A DNA stretch of 8,587 bases from Acidobacteriota bacterium (GTDB lineage Bacteria; Acidobacteriota; UBA6911; RPQK01; JADFOI01), in the NCBI GenBank assembly GCA_022545645.1, contig JACZQQ010000109.1, positions 1-8,587 of the forward strand, given 5' to 3'. Position 1 is the stretch's first letter. Each line of letters opens with the position of its first letter. A program made the position numbers and the translations under genes. Shown here piece after piece: positions 1 through 5,650 of the stretch. The notes beneath the pieces are model-generated. The model was not told where the DNA came from. It worked only from the letters and a program-made list of their open reading frames with translations, and did no database searches.

Positions 1-1
1 T

Positions 2-223
2 GTGTACTTCAACTTCTACCGATTTCATTTGAAGGGATACCATTGGGAATTCATCAAGCGGGTTGTGGGGATCTATGGGGTAGCTCTGATCGTGGTAGCC
101 GTCCTGCTCACCATCATCGATAAGTGCCCGTGGGGGATTGACAATTTAGTCGCTATGAAGCGAGTCATCATTGTCGCCTTTCCAGCTTCGATGAGCGCGG
201 CAGTGAGCGATCTGCTGAAATGA
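2..223 (+). CDS. C-terminal fragment of a membrane protein, DUF2391/TIGR02587-like (5' end outside window)
   Basis: The frame is open from the window edge to a TGA at 221-223, so the GTG at position 2 is probably an internal valine and the gene starts upstream. The visible 73 residues contain a strongly hydrophobic helix (about residues 21-38, GIYGVALIVVAVLLTIID), a short Pro-Trp-containing loop, and a second amphipathic/hydrophobic stretch near the C-terminus (VIIVAFPASMSAAVSDLLK). A final helix of the form (K/R)R-hydrophobic-PAS-x-(S/A)A before the stop reminds me of the end of DUF2391/TIGR02587 integral membrane proteins, whose function is unknown. That family call is from memory of the pattern only. 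It is followed by a 77-bp gap and then the solute-binding protein gene in the same direction. A promoter-like element in the gap suggests the two genes are separate units. Confidence 0.5.
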   Translation: MYFNFYRFHLKGYHWEFIKRVVGIYGVALIVVAVLLTIIDKCPWGIDNLVAMKRVIIVAFPASMSAAVSDLLK

Positions 224-262
224 AGTGAGTATCCTCTGAGCTGGCCCACCAGTTGCCTCAAA

Positions 263-289
263 TTGACACCCCTTCCGCAGCCTGATAAA
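263..289 (+). promoter_or_regulatory. Candidate sigma70-type promoter before the solute-binding protein gene
   Basis: A perfect -35 hexamer TTGACA (263-268) is followed, after 15 bp, by GATAAA (284-289), which matches TATAAT at four of six positions. The spacer is shorter than the usual 17 bp. At 17 bp the hexamer is TAAATA (286-291), a weaker match. If GATAAA is the -10, transcription would begin near 296, only about 5 nt before the GTG start at 301, giving an almost leaderless mRNA. This agrees with the lack of a visible ribosome binding site. It is seen by eye only. Confidence 0.4.
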
Positions 290-300
290 TACCCACCCTG

Positions 301-1338
301 GTGATACCCTCTGACCCGACCCTCGATACCACCCGACGGCGCTTCCTGGGACTGGCAGCCCGGACCCTCGCCACCGGAGTCCTGGGATCTTTAGGAGCCT
401 GCTCTTCCAGCCAGCCGGGCCCCAGCGCCCAAGGCAAAAAGGCGGCTCTGCGACTGGACTGGATTGTAGTGGGAAAACACGCCCCTTATTTCCTGGGTAG
501 GGAACGGGGCTACTATGAATCGGAAGACATCCTGCTCGATATTCAGGGGGGCAAGGGCTCCGGGAACACGGCTCAACTTGTGGCCGCCGGAACCCATCCC
601 TTTGGTTACCTAGATGCGGGTATTTTAATCCGCAGCATCCAGGAAGGCGCCCCTCTGAAATCGATCATGGTGATCAAGCAGAAGACACCCTTTTGCATCG
701 TTTCACTCAAAAAGAGTGGAATCCGTTCCCCCCAGGATCTGGAAGGAAAGTCTCTGGCTGCCACCACCGGGGTCAACGATCCGATCCTCAGTCTGTTACC
801 GGCCCTGATGCAAAAGAACAATGCCGACTTCTCCAGGGTACAGGTGGTTCAGGTCGCCGCCCAGGCCAAGGAAGGGCTGGTATTGACAGGAAGAGTGGAT
901 GCCATGACGGGTTCCATTACCGCCCAGCCCCCTGCCTTTGAGGCCCAGGGTCATGACATCGATGTTCTCTCCTACTCGGACTGGGGGATCAATCCCATCT
1001 CCAATGTGATGGTTACCCACAACAGTATCCTGCAGGATGACCCCCAACTGGTCAGAGATTTTCTGAGGGCTACCTCCAAAAGTATAGAGGCCTCCTTGAA
1101 AAGCCCTGAGGAGGCTGTCGCCGCCCTCAAGAAGGCTTATCCGGAAACCGACGCTCAAGTGGCCCTGCTGCAGCTCCAGCGGTTTTTCACGCTGATCCAG
1201 CCCGAGGACACCCCGGCGGTTTTCGGGTATCACGACAGGAGAACCTGGGAAGACCTGCAGGCTTTGCAAATTCAATATCTGGGCCTGAAGGAAAGATGGG
1301 ATGTGGCCCGATATTTCACCAACGACTTCCTTCCCTAG
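301..1338 (+). CDS. ABC transporter solute-binding lipoprotein, NMT1/THI5 (SsuA/ThiY-like) family, Tat-type signal
   Basis: Extracytoplasmic binding protein of an ABC importer. The N-terminus has a twin-arginine motif T-R-R-R-F-L-G (residues 11-17), a hydrophobic stretch, and a lipobox L-G-A-C with the lipidated cysteine at residue 34. It is therefore probably exported folded by Tat and anchored as a lipoprotein. The mature part has NMT1/THI5 hallmarks: H-A-P-Y-F-L-G-R-E-R-G-Y-Y (60-72), a G-S-G-N-T-A-Q-L-V-A-A-G segment (86-97) and S-P-x-D-L-x-G-K (143-150). The family binds thiamine precursors, sulfonates, taurine, nitrate-like ions or aromatic compounds; the ligand cannot be told here. GTG at 301 is the only sensible start: an in-frame TAA lies at 286-288 and the Tat signal begins just after the GTG. 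No Shine-Dalgarno sequence is visible. Its likely partner permease (1344-2132, minus) converges on it, with 5 bp between stop codons. At 345 aa it is about the usual family length. Confidence 0.88.
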   Translation: MIPSDPTLDTTRRRFLGLAARTLATGVLGSLGACSSSQPGPSAQGKKAALRLDWIVVGKHAPYFLGRERGYYESEDILLDIQGGKGSGNTAQLVAAGTHPFGYLDAGILIRSIQEGAPLKSIMVIKQKTPFCIVSLKKSGIRSPQDLEGKSLAATTGVNDPILSLLPALMQKNNADFSRVQVVQVAAQAKEGLVLTGRVDAMTGSITAQPPAFEAQGHDIDVLSYSDWGINPISNVMVTHNSILQDDPQLVRDFLRATSKSIEASLKSPEEAVAALKKAYPETDAQVALLQLQRFFTLIQPEDTPAVFGYHDRRTWEDLQALQIQYLGLKERWDVARYFTNDFLP

Positions 1339-1343
1339 CTCGC

Positions 1344-2132
1344 CTAACCGTGCAGCCAGGACTCGCCGCTGCGTTGGGGAACAAATCGACGTTCCAGCAC
1401 ATCGATGAGAAGGAACAGCAAAGCCCCGATCAGGGTCACCACCGTCAGCGCTTCAAAGAGTAGAACGGACTGGAAATTGGCACCTGCTGAGAGAAGCAGA
1501 TAACCCAGCCCTCTTTCCGAAGCCACCCACTCCGCTACCACCGCACCGATGACCGCCAAGGTAATGGCGATCTTGAGTCCGCCAAATATATTGGGAAGGG
1601 CGCTGGGAAAAGTGACCTTGCAAAAGATCTTCACCGGGCTGGCGTTCATCGATCGGATCATCAAGATCGCCTGAGGGTCGACCGATTTTAGCCCGATGAT
1701 GGTGTTGATAATGATGGGAAAGATGGCAATCAAGACCACCAGCAGGATCTTGGGCGCCCAACCGAAACCGAACCAGATGAGAAACAGGGGTGCGACTGCG
1801 ATCTTGGGAACAATCTGAGAGAAAACCAATAAGGGGTAAAGGGCGCTCTCCAACGGTTTAGAGTAAACGATCAGGATCGCGCAAGGAACGCCAATGGCCA
1901 GGCTCATCACGAATCCAACCAAGATTTCGATGGTCGTGACCTGGGCATGGACCCAGAGAAGACCTAGATCGTTGATCAAGCCCAGGAAGATCTGCGAGGG
2001 GGCTGGGAGAATATAGGTGGGCATGTGGAAACTCCAAACCAGGGTTTCCCAAAACCCAACCACGCCGACCATGACCATCAGGGGCAGGACCAGATTCCTG
2101 GTCCGATTTCTCTCCGGCTTCTTCATCTCCAC
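1344..2132 (-). CDS. ABC transporter permease, SsuC/TauC-like (BPD_transp_1 family)
   Basis: Inner-membrane subunit of a binding-protein-dependent importer, 262 aa, the usual length for SsuC/ThiX-type permeases. It has about six hydrophobic segments (roughly residues 14-33, 65-90, 98-120, 128-148, 187-205, 225-244). The EAA loop that contacts the ATPase is visible at about 161-186, S-M-N-A-S-P running to the conserved L-P-N-I-F-G-G-L-K-I. A-E-W near residue 201 followed by G-L-G is also typical. The GTG at 2132 is the first start after the upstream gene; an ATG at 2126 with GGAG directly before it is an alternative. It follows the deacetylase gene by 13 bp and is the last gene of the minus-strand set. 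The family pairs with NMT1/THI5 binding proteins, so the convergent gene at 301-1338 is the likely partner. No ATPase gene is in the window; it may be encoded elsewhere or beyond the edges. Confidence 0.9.
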   Translation of the reverse strand: MEMKKPERNRTRNLVLPLMVMVGVVGFWETLVWSFHMPTYILPAPSQIFLGLINDLGLLWVHAQVTTIEILVGFVMSLAIGVPCAILIVYSKPLESALYPLLVFSQIVPKIAVAPLFLIWFGFGWAPKILLVVLIAIFPIIINTIIGLKSVDPQAILMIRSMNASPVKIFCKVTFPSALPNIFGGLKIAITLAVIGAVVAEWVASERGLGYLLLSAGANFQSVLLFEALTVVTLIGALLFLLIDVLERRFVPQRSGESWLHG

Positions 2133-2145
2133 GGCCCAAAAGGAT

Positions 2146-3054
2146 TCAGCTGAGATAGTTGTCCCGATACCAGGCTGCGATCTCCTCGCGACTGGTGAAC
2201 CAGACTTTCTCCTGACTCTTCATATAGGTCAGGATCCGGTCCAGTGTGGGAATCCGGTAAGGCTGACCCACGACATGAGGATGCAGCCCCACGTTCATCA
2301 TGCGTCCGCTCTTTTCTCCCTCACGATAGAGGGTATCGAATTGGGCTTGGACAATCTCGAAAACGGTTTGAGGAGAATGGAAGTGCCGCATGAATAGAGG
2401 ATAATCATTGATTTCCGTGGTATAGGGGATCGATAGAATCTGCTTGCTTCCCACCTGAATGGGATAGGGTTGATCGTCATTGACAAAGTCGCAGAAAAAC
2501 TCAATGCCTTCCTCGACCAGGATCCCCAGAGTATTGACGGTTGGGCTTACCGAGGGTGAGAGCCAACCCTTCGCTTTGCGTCCCACAACCTCTTCATACT
2601 CTGCCAGCGTGGCCTGGATATAGGCCTTCTCCGCCTCGCGGTTCCCTGTGAAATTCACCAGCAAATCGTTTTCGACCTGGGAGTGAGCAATCAGTTCCCA
2701 GTCACGCTTCTTGAGTTCATCGAGGATCCTGGGAAATCGCTTGCCCAGTGACGTGTTGAGGGTGGCAGTCGCCTGAATCTGGTGTTGGTCAAAGACCTCC
2801 AGTATGCGCCAGATGCCAACTCGGTGGCCATATTCTCTCCAGGTATGATTGACGAAATCGGGCACCCCTTCCGGCAGCGGGATGGGGAGCAAGTTGGGTC
2901 CGCCCGGATAGGAAAGCTTTCCCTTCTCGGGAACAGGATCCCAGCATTCCACATTGACGGTGAGGACCACAGCGATGCGGGCATCGTTGGGCCACTTGAG
3001 GGGCTTTCGATCAACGATGGGAGAGTACTCGTAGTGAAATTCCATGGGGCTCAT
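2146..3054 (-). CDS. Polysaccharide deacetylase-family amidohydrolase, PuuE/allantoinase-like
   Basis: A cytoplasmic NodB-fold hydrolase of 302 aa with no signal peptide. Recognisable segments are V-V-L-T-V-N-V-E (29-36) where the metal/base motif lies, H-S-Q-V-E-N-D (124-130) as the second motif, G-W-L-S-P-S-V-S-P-T-x-N-T (163-175), D-F-V-N-D-D-Q-P-Y-P (189-198), S-I-P-Y-T-T-E-I-N-D (208-217) and L-H-P-H-V-V-G-Q-P-Y-R (257-267). These match the PuuE-like branch, in which the fold cleaves cyclic ureides such as allantoin or other C-N bonds rather than chitin. The ATG at 3054 is chosen because GGAG lies 7 nt upstream (3062-3065). An in-frame start at 3099 would overlap the previous gene and adds a non-conserved tail. 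It lies 19 bp after the PPOX gene and 13 bp before the permease, so it is probably co-transcribed. The substrate is unknown; sharing an operon with a permease suggests a small imported compound. Confidence 0.85.
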   Translation of the reverse strand: MSPMEFHYEYSPIVDRKPLKWPNDARIAVVLTVNVECWDPVPEKGKLSYPGGPNLLPIPLPEGVPDFVNHTWREYGHRVGIWRILEVFDQHQIQATATLNTSLGKRFPRILDELKKRDWELIAHSQVENDLLVNFTGNREAEKAYIQATLAEYEEVVGRKAKGWLSPSVSPTVNTLGILVEEGIEFFCDFVNDDQPYPIQVGSKQILSIPYTTEINDYPLFMRHFHSPQTVFEIVQAQFDTLYREGEKSGRMMNVGLHPHVVGQPYRIPTLDRILTYMKSQEKVWFTSREEIAAWYRDNYLS

Positions 3055-3061
3055 TCTATGA

Positions 3062-3065
3062 CTCC
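3062..3065 (-). promoter_or_regulatory. Ribosome binding site deciding the deacetylase start
   Basis: GGAG on the minus strand, 7 nt before the ATG at 3054. It supports that start over the upstream in-frame candidate at 3099. Confidence 0.6.
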
Positions 3066-3073
3066 AGACACGC

Positions 3074-3550
3074 TTACAAAACTCCCCAGCTCTTTGCATG
3101 GTCTACGGCGACATGGATGATGGGTCGTTCCTCTAGGACCATCTCTTGATACTGAGGATATTTCATGCGCAGGAGATGGACACCTTTTTTATGTCGTGGG
3201 CCTCGGGTGAGTATCTTTGCCCTCCCTCGAATCAGAACATAGGCCAGCCGCGACCAATCTTCTTCGTATCGATCGACGACCATGGAAACATAGGAATTTT
3301 CACGAATGTTTCTGACCCTTTCCAGCAGGAGAGGCGCGATTTTTTTGGGCTTCGCGTCAATGGAAGAGTATACATCCGCATCCTCAAAGGCATAGCAGAT
3401 GGGTACAACCAAGGGGTGTCCCCTGGCGTCGGTGGTTGCCAAATGGGCCACCCGCCCAGCGCTTAGAAATTCCTTCTGCCTTTGGTTTAAAACAGGTCCT
3501 TTGGACAAGATAGGAACTACCGGGCAAGCTCCCGGAGCTGCTCCATCCAT
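3074..3550 (-). CDS. PPOX-class probable F420-dependent protein, Rv0121/TIGR03668-like
   Basis: A split-barrel flavin/F420-binding protein of the pyridoxamine 5'-phosphate oxidase superfamily. Visible hallmarks are G-R-V-A-H-L-A-T-T-D (32-41), H-P-L-V-V-P-I-C-Y (45-53), I-D-A-K-P-K-K (64-70), S-M-V-V-D-R-Y-E-E-D-W-S-R-L (89-102), R-G-R-A-K-I-L (108-114) and K-Y-P-Q-Y (130-134). The D-A-K-P-K and D-x-Y-x-E-D-W-S-x-L signatures fit the TIGR03668 (Mycobacterium Rv0121) group, thought to use F420, though F420 use is not proven by sequence. It would be a cytoplasmic dimer. The start is uncertain. ATG at 3550 overlaps the end of the upstream oxidoreductase gene by 34 bp and adds an atypical tail. 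TTG at 3508 would give 144 aa and an 8-bp gap, closer to the family's usual length, but has no clear ribosome binding site. It is co-directional with its neighbours on both sides, suggesting that it serves the same pathway. Confidence 0.85.
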   Translation of the reverse strand: MDGAAPGACPVVPILSKGPVLNQRQKEFLSAGRVAHLATTDARGHPLVVPICYAFEDADVYSSIDAKPKKIAPLLLERVRNIRENSYVSMVVDRYEEDWSRLAYVLIRGRAKILTRGPRHKKGVHLLRMKYPQYQEMVLEERPIIHVAVDHAKSWGVL

Positions 3551-4434
3551 TCAATCATTTTATCCACCGAGTCGGCACCCGGCGAGAATTGTACGTCAAA
3601 CAGCAGATCCGTGGCACCCAGCTCTTGGGTTGCCGCAATGTCCAATTTGATCTGCTCGAGCGTCCCCGTGAAATCGGCACGCTCGTTCTCTATCGGGGAA
3701 TCTGAGATCTCGAGGTTGGCCCGAACAAGAAGATCCAGCTTCTCGGGATCGCGGCCGAACTCCTGGGCCATTTCTTTGATGCCCTCGAACATCTGAGCCA
3801 CTCCACCCAGGGGAATTCCCACCGGCATCCAGCCATCGCTGTATTGGGCCACTCGCCGCAGAGCGGCCGGAACATAGGCGGCCATAAAGATGGGCGGGCG
3901 CGGTTTCTGAACGGGCTTGGGACCTATAAACGATTTGGGGATGCGGTAGTACTCTCCCTCGAATTCCACCGGATCTGTGGTCCAAATCGCTTCCAAGACC
4001 TGAAGGCTTTCATCTGCCCGCTTGCCCCGAGTCTTGATGGAAGTACCGACAGCATCGTACTCATCGGGTGACCATCCATTTCCAAAGCCAACCTGCAAGC
4101 GCCCTCCTGAAAGAACATCAAGCGTACTCAAGCGCCGCGCCAAAAGGGTCGGGTTATAGAAGGGAATGTTGAGGACGCTGGTTCCCAAGCTGATTTTCGT
4201 CGTGTGAGCGGCAACAAAGGTGAGTGTCTCCAGTGGGTCCAACACGTTTTTGTATAGCTCGGGCAAGGTGCCATCCCCCACCGGATAAGGGGACTGAGGA
4301 TCAACCGGCCAGAGCACTCGATCCAGTACCCACAAACTGTCAAAGCCAAGGTCTTCCGCACCTTTGGCCACCCGAATCAGGGCCTCAGCCCCTGCTAAAG
4401 GGCCGACTTGGGGTAAAGCAAATCCTAAACGCAT
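3517..4434 (-). CDS. LLM-class flavin/F420-dependent oxidoreductase (TIGR03619-like)
   Basis: A luciferase-like TIM-barrel oxidoreductase of about 305 aa, the normal length. Numbering from the first of two adjacent ATGs (4437): R-L-G-F-A-L-P-Q-V-G (3-12), G-A-E-D-L-G-F-D-S-L-W-V-L-D (26-39), I-S-L-G-T-S-V-L-N-I-P (82-92), the strongly conserved L-S-G-G-R-L-Q-V-G-F-G-N-G-W (109-122), F-E-G-E-Y-Y (159-164), G-P-K-P-V-Q-K-P-R-P-P-I (172-183) and D-G-W-M-P (201-205). Such enzymes use FMNH2 with oxygen or F420; several open or oxidise N-heterocycles or other small rings. The second ATG (4434) is preferred because AGGAG sits 5 nt upstream of it and only 2 nt from the first ATG. It lies 33 bp after a truncated relative and overlaps the PPOX gene that follows. 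Confidence 0.9.
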   Translation of the reverse strand: MRLGFALPQVGPLAGAEALIRVAKGAEDLGFDSLWVLDRVLWPVDPQSPYPVGDGTLPELYKNVLDPLETLTFVAAHTTKISLGTSVLNIPFYNPTLLARRLSTLDVLSGGRLQVGFGNGWSPDEYDAVGTSIKTRGKRADESLQVLEAIWTTDPVEFEGEYYRIPKSFIGPKPVQKPRPPIFMAAYVPAALRRVAQYSDGWMPVGIPLGGVAQMFEGIKEMAQEFGRDPEKLDLLVRANLEISDSPIENERADFTGTLEQIKLDIAATQELGATDLLFDVQFSPGADSVDKMIEWMEQLRELAR

Positions 4435-4439
4435 CATTT

Positions 4440-4446
4440 CTCCTTT
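4440..4446 (-). promoter_or_regulatory. Strong ribosome binding site of the LLM oxidoreductase gene
   Basis: AAAGGAG on the minus strand. Spacing is 2 nt to the first ATG (4437) and 5 nt to the second (4434), so the second is the more likely initiation codon. Confidence 0.6.
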
Positions 4447-4467
4447 CTTACTACTCCTTCGTGGTTA

Positions 4468-4872
4468 TCAACTTGAAGCTAACTCCTGTCGCCGTGTCCC
4501 GTCCTCAATCAAAGGAACCACCCGCTCATAGAACAACTCGAGCTGCTCCAGCTCATCAGCCAGGGGCCATAGAAAAACTCGTTGGGCCCCGGCGGCGGCA
4601 TAAGCCGTCAATTTCTTCGCACACTCCTCCGGGGGGCCGATGGGCAGCCGTTCCCGCAACTCCTCAAGGGGACGGTTCAAGGTTGGCCCAAGCACTGAGG
4701 AAAGAATCTGCTCCGCTTTGGAGGGGTCTTCGGTGAGGTACATCCACAGGGTGGCGATACCATTGGGAAAGGATTCAGATTCTTTTCCGACCAGAGCGAG
4801 TTGTTGGGAAAGATAGACAAGACTTTCTGCAAATCCCTCGGGTGGTGAACACCATATTCCATTCTCCTCCAA
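4468..4872 (-). pseudogene. C-terminal remnant of a second LLM-class monooxygenase (N-terminal barrel missing)
   Basis: The 134 residues match only the C-terminal third of luciferase-like oxidoreductases: W-C-S-P-P-E (7-12), M-Y-L-T-E-D-P (44-50), L-R-E-R-L-P-I-G-P-P-E-E-C (72-84), and the highly typical A-A-A-G-A-Q-R-V-F-L-W-P-L-A-D-E-L-E-Q-L (92-111). Full members have about 190 further residues in front. Upstream on the minus strand the frame reads only 14 more codons of unrelated sequence to a TAA at 4915-4917, and no other frame there supplies the missing part. The only in-frame start is a TTG at 4872 with no ribosome binding site. The similarity begins at about residue 3-7, so the break lies near 4860-4872. 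It probably is a deleted remnant. An assembly join, or a small protein still expressed, cannot be excluded. The next gene (intact LLM) is 33 bp downstream. Confidence 0.72.
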
Positions 4873-4950
4873 GAATGTTATGGATTTTCTAAAAAAGCAA
4901 GAGGCTACATCTCTTTAGTGGATGGATTTGTAACACTTACCCAAGCAAGA

Positions 4951-4978
4951 TTGACGCAGGGAGATGCTATTGTATGCT
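4951..4978 (+). promoter_or_regulatory. Candidate sigma70-type promoter for the membrane protein/oxidase genes
   Basis: TTGACG (4951-4956, five of six matches to TTGACA), a 16-bp spacer, then TATGCT (4973-4978, four of six matches to TATAAT). It lies in the 4873-4996 interval between the truncated LLM remnant and the first plus-strand small gene. Transcription would start near 4985, just before the ATG at 4997. The rest of this interval is AT-rich (a run of A residues at 4891-4896) and I see no gene in it. Confidence 0.4.
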
Positions 4979-4996
4979 GAGGTGAAAGGCCCACTT

Positions 4997-5170
4997 ATGA
5001 AGGTTGTCTCGATTGCAGTAGCCGTTATTTGCACCGTATTGATTTTCGTAATTCCCCGTTGGACAGGCGCTCTTGCCGATATCCTCAATCTATTCCTCGG
5101 CATCTTGACGGGTGTGGTCTGGTTTGTCGTGCTCCTATGGTCCATGGGTACCCTGAGGGACACTGAATAG
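4997..5170 (+). CDS. Small hypothetical membrane protein, two predicted helices (57 aa)
   Basis: I do not recognise a family. The protein is M-K-V-V-S-I-A-V at the start, then one hydrophobic helix at about residues 3-19, a short linker containing P-R-W-T-G, a second helix at about 29-49 and a polar tail ending G-T-L-R-D-T-E. The ATG at 4997 is chosen because AAAGG (4985-4989) lies 7 nt before it. An in-frame ATG at 4964 gives 68 aa, but its extra residues are polar and its AGGGAG abuts the codon with no spacer. It is 30 bp upstream of another membrane protein gene in the same direction, so it is likely co-transcribed with it and with the FAD oxidase. It could be a small subunit or assembly partner of the oxidase. 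Confidence 0.6.
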   Translation: MKVVSIAVAVICTVLIFVIPRWTGALADILNLFLGILTGVVWFVVLLWSMGTLRDTE

Positions 5171-5200
5171 AGAATCGATTGCGGGGGAGAAATCAGGAGG

Positions 5201-5650
5201 GTGAGGAGGCAGGCGATCTTACTCGGCTTGCTGGCATGCGCATTCCTGGGGCGGGTGCTGGGCCAGGTCGCTGTTGCGCTCCTTGAGCCCGACTGGTTGC
5301 CCCCCATGCAGGACTGGTACTCGGGTCTGCTCCCCTACTCGATCCTACTCCTTATTCAGGTAGCCCTATTGGCACTTCAGGCACGCATTTCCTGGGACCT
5401 CTGGCACGGATCCGGATTTTTCACCCAACGCTATCCACGCTTTGGTTTTGGGCTCGGCTGGTTCAGCTACGGATACTTCGCGGTTATGGTGATCCGCTAC
5501 GTGATCACCATGGCCTTCTTCCCGGAACGGCGCTGGTTGGGCAGCGGTACGATTCCCATCGTTTTCCATTGGGTCCTGGCCGCCTATCTCTTGACCTGGA
5601 GCCGCTTCCACAACCCATCCCACGGAGGTCTACATGCTGACACGACGTGA
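5201..5650 (+). CDS. Hypothetical integral membrane protein, four predicted helices, upstream of and overlapping the FAD oxidase
   Basis: 149 aa with hydrophobic segments at about 5-28, 43-62, 84-107 and 117-134. Polar features include D-L-W-H-G-S-G-F-F (66-74), a Tyr/Arg-rich loop, F-F-P-E-R-R-W-L-G (106-114), and a tail with His residues (137, 141, 145) after R-F-H-N-P-S. I do not recognise a family. His and Trp residues at the membrane borders could fit a cofactor or quinone site, but nothing proves this. GTG at 5201 is the first start after an in-frame TAG (5168-5170). A purine-rich GGGGGAGA lies about 10 nt upstream, while the nearer AGGAGG directly abuts the codon. Its last 17 bp overlap the FAD oxidase gene, which suggests translational coupling and a shared complex. 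Confidence 0.72.
   Translation: MRRQAILLGLLACAFLGRVLGQVAVALLEPDWLPPMQDWYSGLLPYSILLLIQVALLALQARISWDLWHGSGFFTQRYPRFGFGLGWFSYGYFAVMVIRYVITMAFFPERRWLGSGTIPIVFHWVLAAYLLTWSRFHNPSHGGLHADTT
5624..5628 (+). promoter_or_regulatory. Ribosome binding site of the FAD oxidase, inside the preceding gene
   Basis: GGAGG with a 5-nt spacer to the ATG at 5634. Its position within the end of the membrane protein gene supports coupled translation of the two. Confidence 0.65.

Noticed and set aside
796..1275. 159-aa open frame on the minus strand inside the binding protein gene
   Set aside because: It is fully antisense to a well-supported NMT1/THI5 gene and has no recognisable domain; it is a shadow of GC-biased codon use.
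4224..4736. 170-aa plus-strand open frame spanning the gap between the two LLM genes
   Set aside because: Pro/Arg-rich translation without motifs, antisense to two LLM sequences.
4887..4918. Possible intrinsic terminator on the minus strand (AAGAG, loop, CTCTT, then a run of T)
   Set aside because: The stem has only five AT-rich pairs, and no minus-strand gene ends there; it would terminate nothing.
4915..5307. 130-aa minus-strand open frame opposite the small membrane genes
   Set aside because: Composition is low-complexity Ser/Thr/Arg-rich with no motif. The plus strand has coherent membrane helices with ribosome binding sites. It also does not supply the missing LLM N-terminus.
5501..5524. 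Inverted repeat GGTGATC ... GATCACC
   Set aside because: It lies inside a coding helix of the four-helix membrane protein and is short enough to arise by chance.
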